From positions 1 through 7,724 of the forward strand of contig JAUNCV010000096.1 of assembly GCA_030526445.1 (NCBI GenBank): 7,724 bases of DNA, given 5' to 3'. A program made the position numbers and the translations under genes. The notes under the pieces were generated by a model. That model saw nothing but the letters and a program-made list of their open reading frames with translations, searched no databases and had not been told where the DNA came from. This document shows positions 1 to 6,135 of the stretch, in pieces (positions within the stretch are counted from its first letter, which is position 1; each line of letters opens with the position of its first letter). The DNA is from Bacteroidales bacterium (GTDB taxonomy: Bacteria; Bacteroidota; Bacteroidia; Bacteroidales; UBA3663).

Positions 1-800
1 ACTACGAAAACATCCGTGACCTGTTTCGTCCAAGTCATGCCGACTATACCTATACCCAGAAATATGGTATCCGCGACCATCGAGGCGGCGGACGCAGTTC
101 TGCCCGCGAGACTTTGAGCCGCGTTGTGGGTGGCGCTTTTGCCAAGATGGCTCTTCGCCGTTTGGGCATCTCTGTGCAGGCCTATACCAGCCAAGTTGGC
201 GATATCGTACTCCCAGGCCACTATACCGAATACAAACTTGATGAGGCAGAACTCAATGCTGTTCGCTGCCCAGACCCTGAGACTGCCGAGAAAATGGAGG
301 CACTCATCAAAGAGGTCAAGTTGGCGGGCGACACCATCGGCGGCGTCATCACCTGCGTCATCAAGGGCGTTCCTGCAGGTTTGGGCGAACCTTGTTTCGA
401 CAAATTACATGCCCAGTTAGGCAGTGCCATGCTCAGCATCAATGCTTGCAAAGGCTTCGAATATGGCATGGGCTTCGAAGGCGTAGGCCGACGTGGTTCT
501 GAGATGAATGATACTTTCATTGTACGCGATGGAAGAGTATCAACCTCTACCAACAACTCTGGTGGCATCCAGGGAGGCATTTCAAATGGTCAGGACATCT
601 ACTTCCGTTGTGCCTTTAAGCCTGTAGCAACACTCTTGCGTGAGGTTGAAACCATCAACAAAGATCTTGAGCCTACGCTGCTCCAGGCACGCGGACGTCA
701 CGATCCTTGCGTTCTCCCACGTGCAGTACCTATCGTTGAGGCAATGGCCGCTATGGTAATTCTTGATAACTATCTGCTTCGCAAATGCAACAAATTCTAA
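1..800 (+). CDS. aroC: Chorismate synthase, 5'-truncated by window edge
   Basis: Chorismate synthase converts 5-enolpyruvylshikimate-3-phosphate to chorismate, the last step of the shikimate pathway, using reduced FMN as cofactor in the cytosol. The reading frame is open from base 3 and gives 265 residues. The family is usually about 355 long, so roughly 90 N-terminal residues lie off the left edge. Visible family signatures, numbered from the first codon here, are the basic/glycine segment YGIRDHRGGGRSSARET (residues 21-37), a GRRGSEMND segment in the middle, NNSGGIQGGISNG, and RHDPCVLPRAVPIVEAM near the C-terminus. The TTG at 114 lies inside the conserved domain and is not the real start. 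The stop at 798-800 lies inside the next gene, which begins at 785, so the two are probably cotranscribed and translationally coupled. No frameshift or loss of a signature residue is visible in the part present. Identification is secure. Confidence 0.97.
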   Translation, partial: YENIRDLFRPSHADYTYTQKYGIRDHRGGGRSSARETLSRVVGGAFAKMALRRLGISVQAYTSQVGDIVLPGHYTEYKLDEAELNAVRCPDPETAEKMEALIKEVKLAGDTIGGVITCVIKGVPAGLGEPCFDKLHAQLGSAMLSINACKGFEYGMGFEGVGRRGSEMNDTFIVRDGRVSTSTNNSGGIQGGISNGQDIYFRCAFKPVATLLREVETINKDLEPTLLQARGRHDPCVLPRAVPIVEAMAAMVILDNYLLRKCNKF

Positions 801-1966
801 AATGGATTTTCGGTGCGCTCACACTTTTGTGTCTGGCGTCGTGTAAAGACAATGACCCCATTGTCAAACCTGATCCTCAGCCTCTCAAGTCTGAGCACAC
901 CCTTCTTATCTATATATGTGGCGATAACTCGCTCTCTTCTATCGTTAATCCCAACATACGCGATGCCCAGGAGGGGTTGCTCTCTTCTTCACATCCGCTT
1001 AACCTTATTATATATAAGGATAACAACGACCGTGGAGAGGCAGGTTACCCTTCCCTTTTCCAGTTGAGAGTAAAGAGCGACCACACTCTTGACACCCTCT
1101 ACCTCAAAAAGTGGGATACTGAGAAAAACTCAGCCGACTTTGAGCATTTTGCAGAAGTGGTTTCAACCACATTCAAGCAGTATGATACGCCTATCAAGGG
1201 TCTTGAAATCTGGGGCCATGGTCGTTCGTGGATTCCCAATGTCCACGTTGAACCCAAAAGCCGTTTTGTAAGCGTCGATGGCAACAAATTTATGGAACTG
1301 TGGGAGATGCACGAAGCTCTCGATCGAACAGCAGTACATTTAAACTATATACTTTTCGATGCCTGCTTCATGGGCACTGCAGAGGTTGCCTACGAGTTGC
1401 GAAACAACTGCGACTGGATTCTTGCAAGTCCTGCCGAAGATCCTGACAAGGGGTATCCATATACTCCTTTTATCGAACGTCTCAGCGAAGTGTCTGCCAG
1501 CAATGATGCAAGTCGCATCCCCAACGTACTCAAGAAGTGCATCGATAGTTTTGCAGAGTTCTACGTTGATCGTGGCACCATTGCGCTCTACGATGAGAGT
1601 AAAATGGAACCGCTTCATACTGCCTACAAGAAGTTGCTGACCGACTATGCAGACTTCTACAACGAAGTGCCAACCAACCCCTCACACTACGAAGCCAAGC
1701 TTCAGCACTACGGACGCACAGCCACCGGCGATCGTTATCATTTTTATGACTTAGGCGACTTCGCCCGCTTGGCAGGTGGCAATCTTGACAGCGAAATAGC
1801 CAATGCTGTGGTTTACCGCTGGGGCACGAAATACTACGATGGCGCTGGTACCGTAGAATTCCCCAACAGTTGTGGTTTCGCTTTCACACCACCACATTTC
1901 TTCTCACTCTCTAACTCGCGTCAAAACCTCGAAAATGGCTATACGCACATCGAGTGGGGAAAATAA
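785..1966 (+). CDS. Clostripain-family (C11) cysteine peptidase lipoprotein
   Basis: The 393-residue product has a lipoprotein signal: hydrophobic residues 8-18, lipobox L17-A18-S19 and lipidated C20. Next comes KDND, an acidic run resembling the Bacteroidetes lipoprotein surface-export signal, so the protein is probably on the outer membrane and may face outward (inference). The catalytic pair expected for clan CD peptidases is present: H145 in EIWGHGRSW and C194 in FDACFMG, each after a hydrophobic beta strand. D192, two residues before the cysteine, matches an acidic residue associated with Arg/Lys preference in characterised C11 enzymes. Family members such as clostripain, fragipain and PmC11 cleave after basic residues and often self-process. 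The substrate here is unknown. The ATG at 785 is the only start that supplies the signal peptide; it overlaps aroC by 16 bases, suggesting coupling. No good Shine-Dalgarno is visible. The gene ends against the terminator of the convergent SRP RNA gene. Confidence 0.88.
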   Translation: MQQILKWIFGALTLLCLASCKDNDPIVKPDPQPLKSEHTLLIYICGDNSLSSIVNPNIRDAQEGLLSSSHPLNLIIYKDNNDRGEAGYPSLFQLRVKSDHTLDTLYLKKWDTEKNSADFEHFAEVVSTTFKQYDTPIKGLEIWGHGRSWIPNVHVEPKSRFVSVDGNKFMELWEMHEALDRTAVHLNYILFDACFMGTAEVAYELRNNCDWILASPAEDPDKGYPYTPFIERLSEVSASNDASRIPNVLKKCIDSFAEFYVDRGTIALYDESKMEPLHTAYKKLLTDYADFYNEVPTNPSHYEAKLQHYGRTATGDRYHFYDLGDFARLAGGNLDSEIANAVVYRWGTKYYDGAGTVEFPNSCGFAFTPPHFFSLSNSRQNLENGYTHIEWGK

Positions 1967-1999
1967 AAAATTAGCCACTTCCCGAAAGGGAAATGGCTA
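1965..1999 (-). terminator. Intrinsic terminator of the SRP RNA gene
   Basis: Read on the minus strand, the hairpin 1999-1972 has arms TAGCCA/TGGCTA continued by TTCCC/GGGAA, with one T-G pair between and a TTTC loop. It is followed by A and then six T (1970-1965). This is a textbook Rho-independent terminator placed 14 bases beyond the end of the SRP RNA. On the plus strand the same hairpin is followed by an A-rich stretch, so it is unlikely to stop the peptidase transcript efficiently. Its U-tract overlaps the peptidase stop codon (1964-1966) by two bases. Confidence 0.85.
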
Positions 2000-2013
2000 T
2001 AAAACAAAAAAAA

Positions 2014-2108
2014 GGGTAAGCTCTCCATATCGCGCCGCTACAACCTCATACCCTTGCTGCGGTCAAGCCCTGGGGGATTAGAAGGAGCATGCCGTATGGC
2101 ACTTACCC
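2014..2108 (-). ncRNA. ffs: Signal recognition particle RNA, small (4.5S) bacterial type
   Basis: This is the RNA of the signal recognition particle, which binds Ffh and, with FtsY, targets nascent membrane and secreted proteins to the translocon. On the minus strand the ends pair perfectly (GGGTAAG with CTTACCC), and a second helix follows (CCATA with TATGG), as in the closed rod of small SRP RNAs. The conserved domain-IV region is recognisable: TGCTCC, then CCCCCAGG, then GCAGCAAGGGTA, in the order and spacing of the family. The length of about 95 bases fits. The apical loop is unusual: between CCCAGG and GCAGCA the sequence is GCTTGACC, where most bacteria have a CCGGAAGG-type stem and GGAA tetraloop. 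A promoter lies 6 bases upstream and an intrinsic terminator 14 bases downstream, which supports an independent gene. End points are inferred from helix pairing and may be off by a few bases. Confidence 0.9.
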
Positions 2109-2113
2109 GAGCG

Positions 2114-2143
2114 CAAAAGTAGATATTATTTCTCAATATCCAA
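2114..2143 (-). promoter_or_regulatory. Bacteroidetes-type promoter of the SRP RNA gene
   Basis: On the minus strand, TACTTTTG (2121-2114) matches the Bacteroidetes -7 consensus TAnnTTTG exactly. GTTG with its TTG at 2143-2141 is the -33 element, and the 19-base spacing is within the established range. The predicted transcript start, about six bases after the -7 box, coincides with the first base of the paired SRP RNA end (2108). A run of six T on the minus strand (2161-2156) lies further upstream and could act as an UP-like element (inference). Confidence 0.85.
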
Positions 2144-2161
2144 CTTTTCGCATCGAAAAAA

Positions 2162-2207
2162 TAGTCAATTTACCCAGATATACGCCATTTTCCACCTAAA
2201 TTGACTA
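2162..2207. repeat. 11-bp perfect inverted repeat in the divergent intergenic region
   Basis: TAGTCAATTTA at 2162-2172 is exactly complementary to TAAATTGACTA at 2197-2207, with a 24-base spacer that does not itself pair. The right arm ends 22 bases before the start codon of the DUF4199 gene, and the left arm lies about 20 bases upstream of the SRP RNA -33 element. It could be a divergent operator, a stem-loop in the leader of the downstream operon, or, read on the minus strand where six T follow the second arm, a weak terminator against transcription entering the SRP gene. No canonical TAnnTTTG promoter for the plus-strand operon was found between 2109 and 2229. Confidence 0.6.
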
Positions 2208-2229
2208 GTAGAAACATCAAAAAACAGCT

Positions 2230-2811
2230 ATGACAATAGAACAAAACAAGGCTGCTAACGACTATTGCATGAAGCTCGGAGCGCTTCTTGGCATCATATT
2301 TCTTGTGCAATATGCGCTGCTTGTGCTTGCTTCGACCAACCTGTTCTTCTCGCTGGTTCGAACCCCGCTCATGCTTGTCACCCCCTTTATATTGGGACTT
2401 GCCACCTATCGTCTCAAGGAACGTGTCTTCACCGACGAGTTTCCATGGTTGGTTGCTTGGCTCTACGGCATACGCATCATGCTCTATGCTTCGCTTATCG
2501 AGGCAGCAGGCATAGTCATCTACAACCAGTGGATTGACCCAGCCAACCTCTATCATATGCAGCAATCTCTCATTGCGCAATATGAAGAGGCACGCCAGAT
2601 GCTTGCAGTTACACAGCCTTCCGACGCCAGCCTCACAGGTTCAATCCTGAAGGCATGCGACGAAAGCATTACTCTCATGCGCGAAAGCCCAGTGCAGACG
2701 CCCATCCAGACAGCCTTTGCCTCTATGGCAAACAACCTTTTTGGAGGCATGTTCTGGATGACTATCATCGCAAGCATTTTCTATCGCAAACAAAACATCA
2801 AAACAACATAA
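2230..2811 (+). CDS. DUF4199 family membrane protein
   Basis: The 193-residue product appears to be an inner-membrane protein of the Bacteroidetes-restricted DUF4199 family, whose function is not known. It has four hydrophobic segments, at about residues 16-36, 44-62, 72-98 and 168-185. The segment between the third and fourth is polar and partly helical (about 103-165), probably an extra-membrane loop; the two termini are short and the C-terminus is basic. There is no cleavable signal peptide. The ATG at 2230 is preceded by an A-rich leader without a clear Shine-Dalgarno, as is normal for this phylum. It is the first gene of a five-gene operon, with the glycosyltransferase start 31 bases after its stop. 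From memory, DUF4199 genes often sit directly upstream of a GT2 glycosyltransferase in Bacteroidales, which suggests a partner role (inference). Family assignment rests on overall pattern and context. Confidence 0.8.
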   Translation: MTIEQNKAANDYCMKLGALLGIIFLVQYALLVLASTNLFFSLVRTPLMLVTPFILGLATYRLKERVFTDEFPWLVAWLYGIRIMLYASLIEAAGIVIYNQWIDPANLYHMQQSLIAQYEEARQMLAVTQPSDASLTGSILKACDESITLMRESPVQTPIQTAFASMANNLFGGMFWMTIIASIFYRKQNIKTT

Positions 2812-2842
2812 TAACCTAACTAAGCAGTTTTCTGCAAAAACT

Positions 2843-3793
2843 ATGGATATTTCAGTTATTGTTCCATTATATAATGAAGCAGAATCGCTTCCTGAACTGG
2901 CCGCCTGGATCGATCGTGTCATGACCGAGAACAAGTTCTCCTATGAGGTGATCTTCTGTAACGACGGCTCAACCGACAATAGTTGGGACATCATCTGCCA
3001 GTTACACGATAAGTACCCATGTATGCATGGCATGTCGTTCAGAACCAACCATGGCAAGAGCCCTGCTCTTCACGTAGGCTTCAGTATGGCAAAAGGCGAC
3101 GTGGTCATTACCATGGATGCCGATCTTCAGGACTCTCCTGACGAAATCCCAGAACTCTATCGCATGATCACAGAAGAGGGTTACGATCTTGTATCTGGTT
3201 GGAAGAAAAAGCGTTACGACCCACTCTCGAAAACCATTCCTACCAAGTTGTTCAATGCCACCGTACGCAAAGTTTCGGGCATCAAGAATTTGCACGACTT
3301 CAACTGCGGTCTCAAAGCTTATCGTGGAGAGGTAGTAAAGCACATTGAGCTCTATGGCGATATGCATCGCTATATTCCTTGGTTGGCAAAAAATGCTGGT
3401 TATAAGAAAATTGGCGAAAAGGTTGTGCAGCATCAGGCACGCAAATATGGTACAACCAAATTTGGCCTCGATCGTTTCGTCAATGGTTATCTTGACCTCA
3501 TCACACTTTGGTTCCTGAATCGTTTTGGTTCAAAGCCAATGCTCGTTTTCGGTCTTTGGGGAACCATGGTATTTCTTATCGGTTTCTTTGCTGTGCTCTT
3601 CATCATTCTGCACAAGATTTATATCTTGCAGACCACAGGCACAGGCACCCTTATCACCGATATGCCTGCCTTCTACATCGCCCTCACCTGCATGTTGCTG
3701 GGTGCACAGCTTTTCCTGGCAGGTTTCCTTGGCGAACTCATCTCGCGCACCGCACAGGGACGCAACGAATATGATATTGCAGCAACTATCTGA
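2843..3793 (+). CDS. GT2 polyprenyl-phosphate-type glycosyltransferase
   Basis: The 316-residue product is a GT-A fold family 2 glycosyltransferase of the DPM1/GtrB/ArnC type. These enzymes transfer a sugar from a nucleotide donor to a polyisoprenyl phosphate at the cytoplasmic face of the inner membrane. Visible features in order are the N-terminal strand ISVIVPLYNE (3-12), the nucleotide-binding NDGSTD (40-45), the metal-binding MDADLQD (91-97), HDFNCGLKAYR (151-161), the basic HQARKYGTTKFG (197-208), and two C-terminal membrane segments at about 233-257 and 276-299 with a short loop between. Length and two-helix tail match the GtrB-like group. Donor sugar and final glycan cannot be read from the sequence. 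The ATG at 2843 begins directly at the first strand, as expected. The stop TGA shares its A with the ATG of the next gene (TGATG), indicating translational coupling. Confidence 0.92.
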   Translation: MDISVIVPLYNEAESLPELAAWIDRVMTENKFSYEVIFCNDGSTDNSWDIICQLHDKYPCMHGMSFRTNHGKSPALHVGFSMAKGDVVITMDADLQDSPDEIPELYRMITEEGYDLVSGWKKKRYDPLSKTIPTKLFNATVRKVSGIKNLHDFNCGLKAYRGEVVKHIELYGDMHRYIPWLAKNAGYKKIGEKVVQHQARKYGTTKFGLDRFVNGYLDLITLWFLNRFGSKPMLVFGLWGTMVFLIGFFAVLFIILHKIYILQTTGTGTLITDMPAFYIALTCMLLGAQLFLAGFLGELISRTAQGRNEYDIAATI

Positions 3794-4257
3794 TGAAAAA
3801 ACTTCTCACTCTATCCCTTAGCTCGCTCATGCTCTTAGGAGCCTACTCGTGTGGCAACAATGGTTGTGACGAGACACGTGAGACCATCTTTTATGCTGAT
3901 CTTCGCTCAAGCTACAAAAATCGACAGATCAACAGCATGACAGTTTGGTATCGCGATACGCTCCATACAACATACTCCAACCCAACCTCGTTTGAGTTGG
4001 TGCTGCCTCCCGACTCTGGTCACTACGAGGTTCGCATTGACATGACTGTCAAAGACGACTCGCTCAACTATCAGGTCTCTGACACCTTAGGCTTCCGTTA
4101 CGAGTCGTTCCCTTACCTCATCAACATGGAGTGCGGCTGCACAGTTTTCTTTTCTATTAACGAAGTCACCAGTACAGAGCATTTCTTGAAAGATATAACC
4201 CTAATTAACAAAGACATAACCAATGAAGAAGATGTTAATCTGCGCATTGTTTATTAG
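3793..4257 (+). CDS. Small lipoprotein, DUF6452-like, function unknown
   Basis: The 154-residue product begins with MKKLLTLSLS and a hydrophobic stretch ending A17-Y18-S19-C20. This is a relaxed lipobox (Y at -2) that still fits a Bacteroidetes lipoprotein. The mature part is predicted to be mostly beta strand and carries three further cysteines: C25 close to the lipid anchor, and C114 and C116 in the distinctive MECGCTVFFSINEV segment. The arrangement and the neighbouring gene resemble the uncharacterised Bacteroidales family DUF6452, recalled from memory rather than searched. No catalytic motif is recognised. The start codon overlaps the stop of the glycosyltransferase by one base, and the 3' end overlaps the next gene by 35 bases. 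Possible roles include an envelope assembly or binding partner of the following exported protein; this is inference only. Confidence 0.75.
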   Translation: MKKLLTLSLSSLMLLGAYSCGNNGCDETRETIFYADLRSSYKNRQINSMTVWYRDTLHTTYSNPTSFELVLPPDSGHYEVRIDMTVKDDSLNYQVSDTLGFRYESFPYLINMECGCTVFFSINEVTSTEHFLKDITLINKDITNEEDVNLRIVY

Positions 4258-4963
4258 TCTTTGCGCGGGACTCATGGCACAGGAGGCTACCACCACTCAG
4301 CAGCAGTCCCAGACCACCACAACTACAGCCTCCGACTTTATTGATCCTTACCAGCTCGAAGAACTTCCCGACAGCATTCGCTATCGCTATCCACTCTTCA
4401 ATGGCTTGAGTGTTTCGACCAATATCTTCCCTATTGCGCTCGACTTGTTTGGCAAAGACTATCGCACCTACGAGGCCATGCTCACAGTCGATCTTCACCA
4501 CCGCTTCTTTCCTCAGGTGGCAGTAGGTATGGGCAGTTGTGACTACACCTCTGACGATGACGTTCGCTTCAAGTCGTCAATGGCACCATTTTTCAAGACT
4601 GGTGTCGTTTATAACCTGAAGTACAATGCCCTCAAGGCCTCTGATTTCTATGGCATCTTTTTGCGTTATGGATGCGCATCGAGCAAAGCCGATATATCGG
4701 GCATACATTATAACGATGGCGTATGGCCCGAATATGGACCTACCGAGCTCACCGATCTTAAGTACAAATGTCACTGGCTTGAGTTTGGCGGCATGATCAA
4801 GGTCCAGGTCTTCGACCACTTCTCAATGGGTTGGGATGCCTATTTCAAGCCAATGCTCAAGAAGGGCGGCAACAAGCACGGTAAACCCTATTTCGTGCCT
4901 GGCTATGGCAGCACCAATACCTTCATTGGATTCGGATTTCACCTTTATTACGATATTTTATGA
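4223..4963 (+). CDS. Exported beta-rich protein, DUF6048-like, function unknown
   Basis: The 246-residue product starts MKKMLICALF and has a signal peptide likely cleaved after LMA (residue 19), leaving glutamine at the mature N-terminus. Residues 22-36 are a Thr/Gln-rich low-complexity linker. The rest alternates aromatic and polar residues in strands (for example FFKTGVVYNLKYN, DFYGIFLRYG, HWLEFGGMIKVQVF, FIGFGFHLYYDIL) and ends in a hydrophobic/aromatic strand. That is the look of a small outer-membrane beta-barrel (inference). It resembles the Bacteroidales family DUF6048, recalled from memory; no activity is known to me. The ATG at 4223 lies 35 bases inside the preceding gene. The next Met (residue 4) would remove the two lysines of the signal peptide, so the upstream start is preferred. 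Its stop overlaps the apbE start in an ATGA arrangement. Confidence 0.78.
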   Translation: MKKMLICALFISLCAGLMAQEATTTQQQSQTTTTTASDFIDPYQLEELPDSIRYRYPLFNGLSVSTNIFPIALDLFGKDYRTYEAMLTVDLHHRFFPQVAVGMGSCDYTSDDDVRFKSSMAPFFKTGVVYNLKYNALKASDFYGIFLRYGCASSKADISGIHYNDGVWPEYGPTELTDLKYKCHWLEFGGMIKVQVFDHFSMGWDAYFKPMLKKGGNKHGKPYFVPGYGSTNTFIGFGFHLYYDIL

Positions 4964-6000
4964 AACCTTCTCGTTTACTTCTGTTCCTGATTCCTGCCAT
5001 TGCCCTTGTTTGGGGCATCAGCACTTGCAACAGCAAGCACACGCACGCCTACTCGGGCAAGCAGTGGCATCAGCTTCAGGGTTCAGTCTTCCACACCTTC
5101 TATCACATTACATACGAAGGCACCGAAGACTACCTACCTAACATTGAAATTCTTTTTAATGAGTTCGACGGCAGTCTCTCAATGTTCAATGACACCTCAA
5201 TCATCAGTCGTATGAACCAGAACGACCCAAACGTTGTGGCCAACGACTACTTCCGCGAGGTGTTCGAAAAAGGCATGCACGTTTCCAAACGAACCAATGG
5301 CGCCTTCGATATGACAGTGGCACCACTCGTCAATCTCTGGGGCTTTGGTTTCAAGAATGCCGACAACGTCTCACCTCAAGACGTTGATAGCATTCTTCAG
5401 TTCGTGGGCTACGGCAGCGTTACTCTCGACGAAGAGGGCCACCTTCACAAAAGTGATCCTCGCACCTTGCTCGATGCATCAAGCATTGCCAAGGGTTATA
5501 TGAGTGATATTATCGCTGAATTTCTTGCCTCAAAAGGCGTAGAAAACTACATGGTTGAGATTGGCGGCGAAATTGCACTCCATGGCTACAACCCTCGTCA
5601 GAAGCCTTGGACTGTGGGCATCTCTCGCCCAGTTCCCGATACAGATGCACTTGCAGGCGAATATCAGGCCTACATGCACCTCACTGCGGGTGGTGTTGCT
5701 ACCTCTGGCAATTATCGAAATTTCTATGAAAAAGAGGGCAAACGCTATGGTCACACCATCGATCCTCACACTGGCTACCCTATTCAGCGCGATGTCATCT
5801 CGGCCACAGTTGTGGCGTCAGATTGCATGACAGCCGATGCCTATGCAACCTCGTTCATGGTTATGGGCAGCGACTTCGCTTTGCAGGTTATGGCCGAAGA
5901 ACCTGGCATTGAGGGTTACCTCATTCTTCCTGCTGGCCCAGATGGCAAAGACCTCCAGGTTGTTTACTCTGAAGGCTTTACCCAGTATCTGAGCGAATAA
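4960..6000 (+). CDS. apbE: FAD:protein FMN transferase (ApbE family), lipoprotein
   Basis: ApbE enzymes cut FAD, with Mg2+, and attach FMN covalently to Ser/Thr of envelope redox proteins such as NqrB/NqrC or RnfG. The 346-residue length is typical. A hydrophobic signal (residues 5-20) leads to I20-S21-T22-C23, a usable lipobox with a less common T at -1, so the protein is probably membrane-anchored and periplasmic. Family motifs follow in order: LSMFNDTSIISRMN (73-86), GAFDMTVAPLVNLWGFG (114-130), LLDASSIAKGY (170-180), VEIGGEIALHG (199-209), ATSGNYRNF (247-255), GHTIDPHTGYP (264-274) and the metal-site segment SDCMTADAYATSFMVMG (287-303). All appear intact. The start overlaps the upstream stop by 4 bases (ATGA). 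It is the last gene of the operon and ends 28 bases before a strong hairpin. No recognisable flavinylation target lies in the window. Confidence 0.95.
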   Translation: MKPSRLLLFLIPAIALVWGISTCNSKHTHAYSGKQWHQLQGSVFHTFYHITYEGTEDYLPNIEILFNEFDGSLSMFNDTSIISRMNQNDPNVVANDYFREVFEKGMHVSKRTNGAFDMTVAPLVNLWGFGFKNADNVSPQDVDSILQFVGYGSVTLDEEGHLHKSDPRTLLDASSIAKGYMSDIIAEFLASKGVENYMVEIGGEIALHGYNPRQKPWTVGISRPVPDTDALAGEYQAYMHLTAGGVATSGNYRNFYEKEGKRYGHTIDPHTGYPIQRDVISATVVASDCMTADAYATSFMVMGSDFALQVMAEEPGIEGYLILPAGPDGKDLQVVYSEGFTQYLSE

Positions 6001-6028
6001 ATTTTATCGTCTTTCATTTATCACAAAT

Positions 6029-6060
6029 AACCCGGGCTTCGTTCTCACGAAACCCGGGTT
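6029..6060. terminator. GC-rich terminator hairpin between convergent apbE and htrA
   Basis: AACCCGGG (6029-6036) pairs with CCCGGGTT (6053-6060). After one C-A mismatch, TTCGT pairs with ACGAA and closes a TCTC loop. The structure lies 28 bases after the apbE stop and 75 bases beyond the htrA stop, so it probably serves both converging transcripts. The T-run is short on both strands (three T on plus; TT then ATTT on minus), so termination strength rests mainly on the stem. The rest of the 6001-6135 gap shows no gene. Confidence 0.85.
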
Positions 6061-6135
6061 TCCATATAACATTCTAATCACGCAAAAAACACTAGAAAAA
6101 CCCTAGGAAAAACATCACGTACTCCAATCTACAGC

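Noticed and set aside
221..580. A 119-codon minus-strand frame inside aroC
   Set aside because: The aroC frame carries clear chorismate synthase motifs; the opposite frame is Pro/Ser-rich, has no domain and is a shadow.
1972..1999. The hairpin after the peptidase gene as a plus-strand terminator
   Set aside because: On the plus strand it is followed by TAAAAC and an A-rich stretch, not T. The T-run exists only in minus-strand orientation.
1872..2081. A plus-strand frame running from the peptidase 3' end across the SRP RNA
   Set aside because: It starts inside the peptidase gene, crosses the terminator hairpin and RNA gene, and has no protein-like features.
2014..2108. Interpreting the structured intergenic element as a riboswitch or a tmRNA fragment
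   Set aside because: The paired ends, the CCCCCAGG/GCAGCAAGGGTA core, and its own promoter and terminator fit small SRP RNA. It is not in the leader of a same-strand gene.
2824..2835. GCAG-TTTT-CTGC mini-hairpin between the DUF4199 and GT2 genes
   Set aside because: Only four base pairs with no T-run following; too weak to call a terminator or attenuator, and the genes appear cotranscribed.
3002..3433. A 143-codon minus-strand frame inside the GT2 gene
   Set aside because: The GT2 frame contains the NDGSTD and DADLQD motifs; the opposite frame shows no domain and no promoter.
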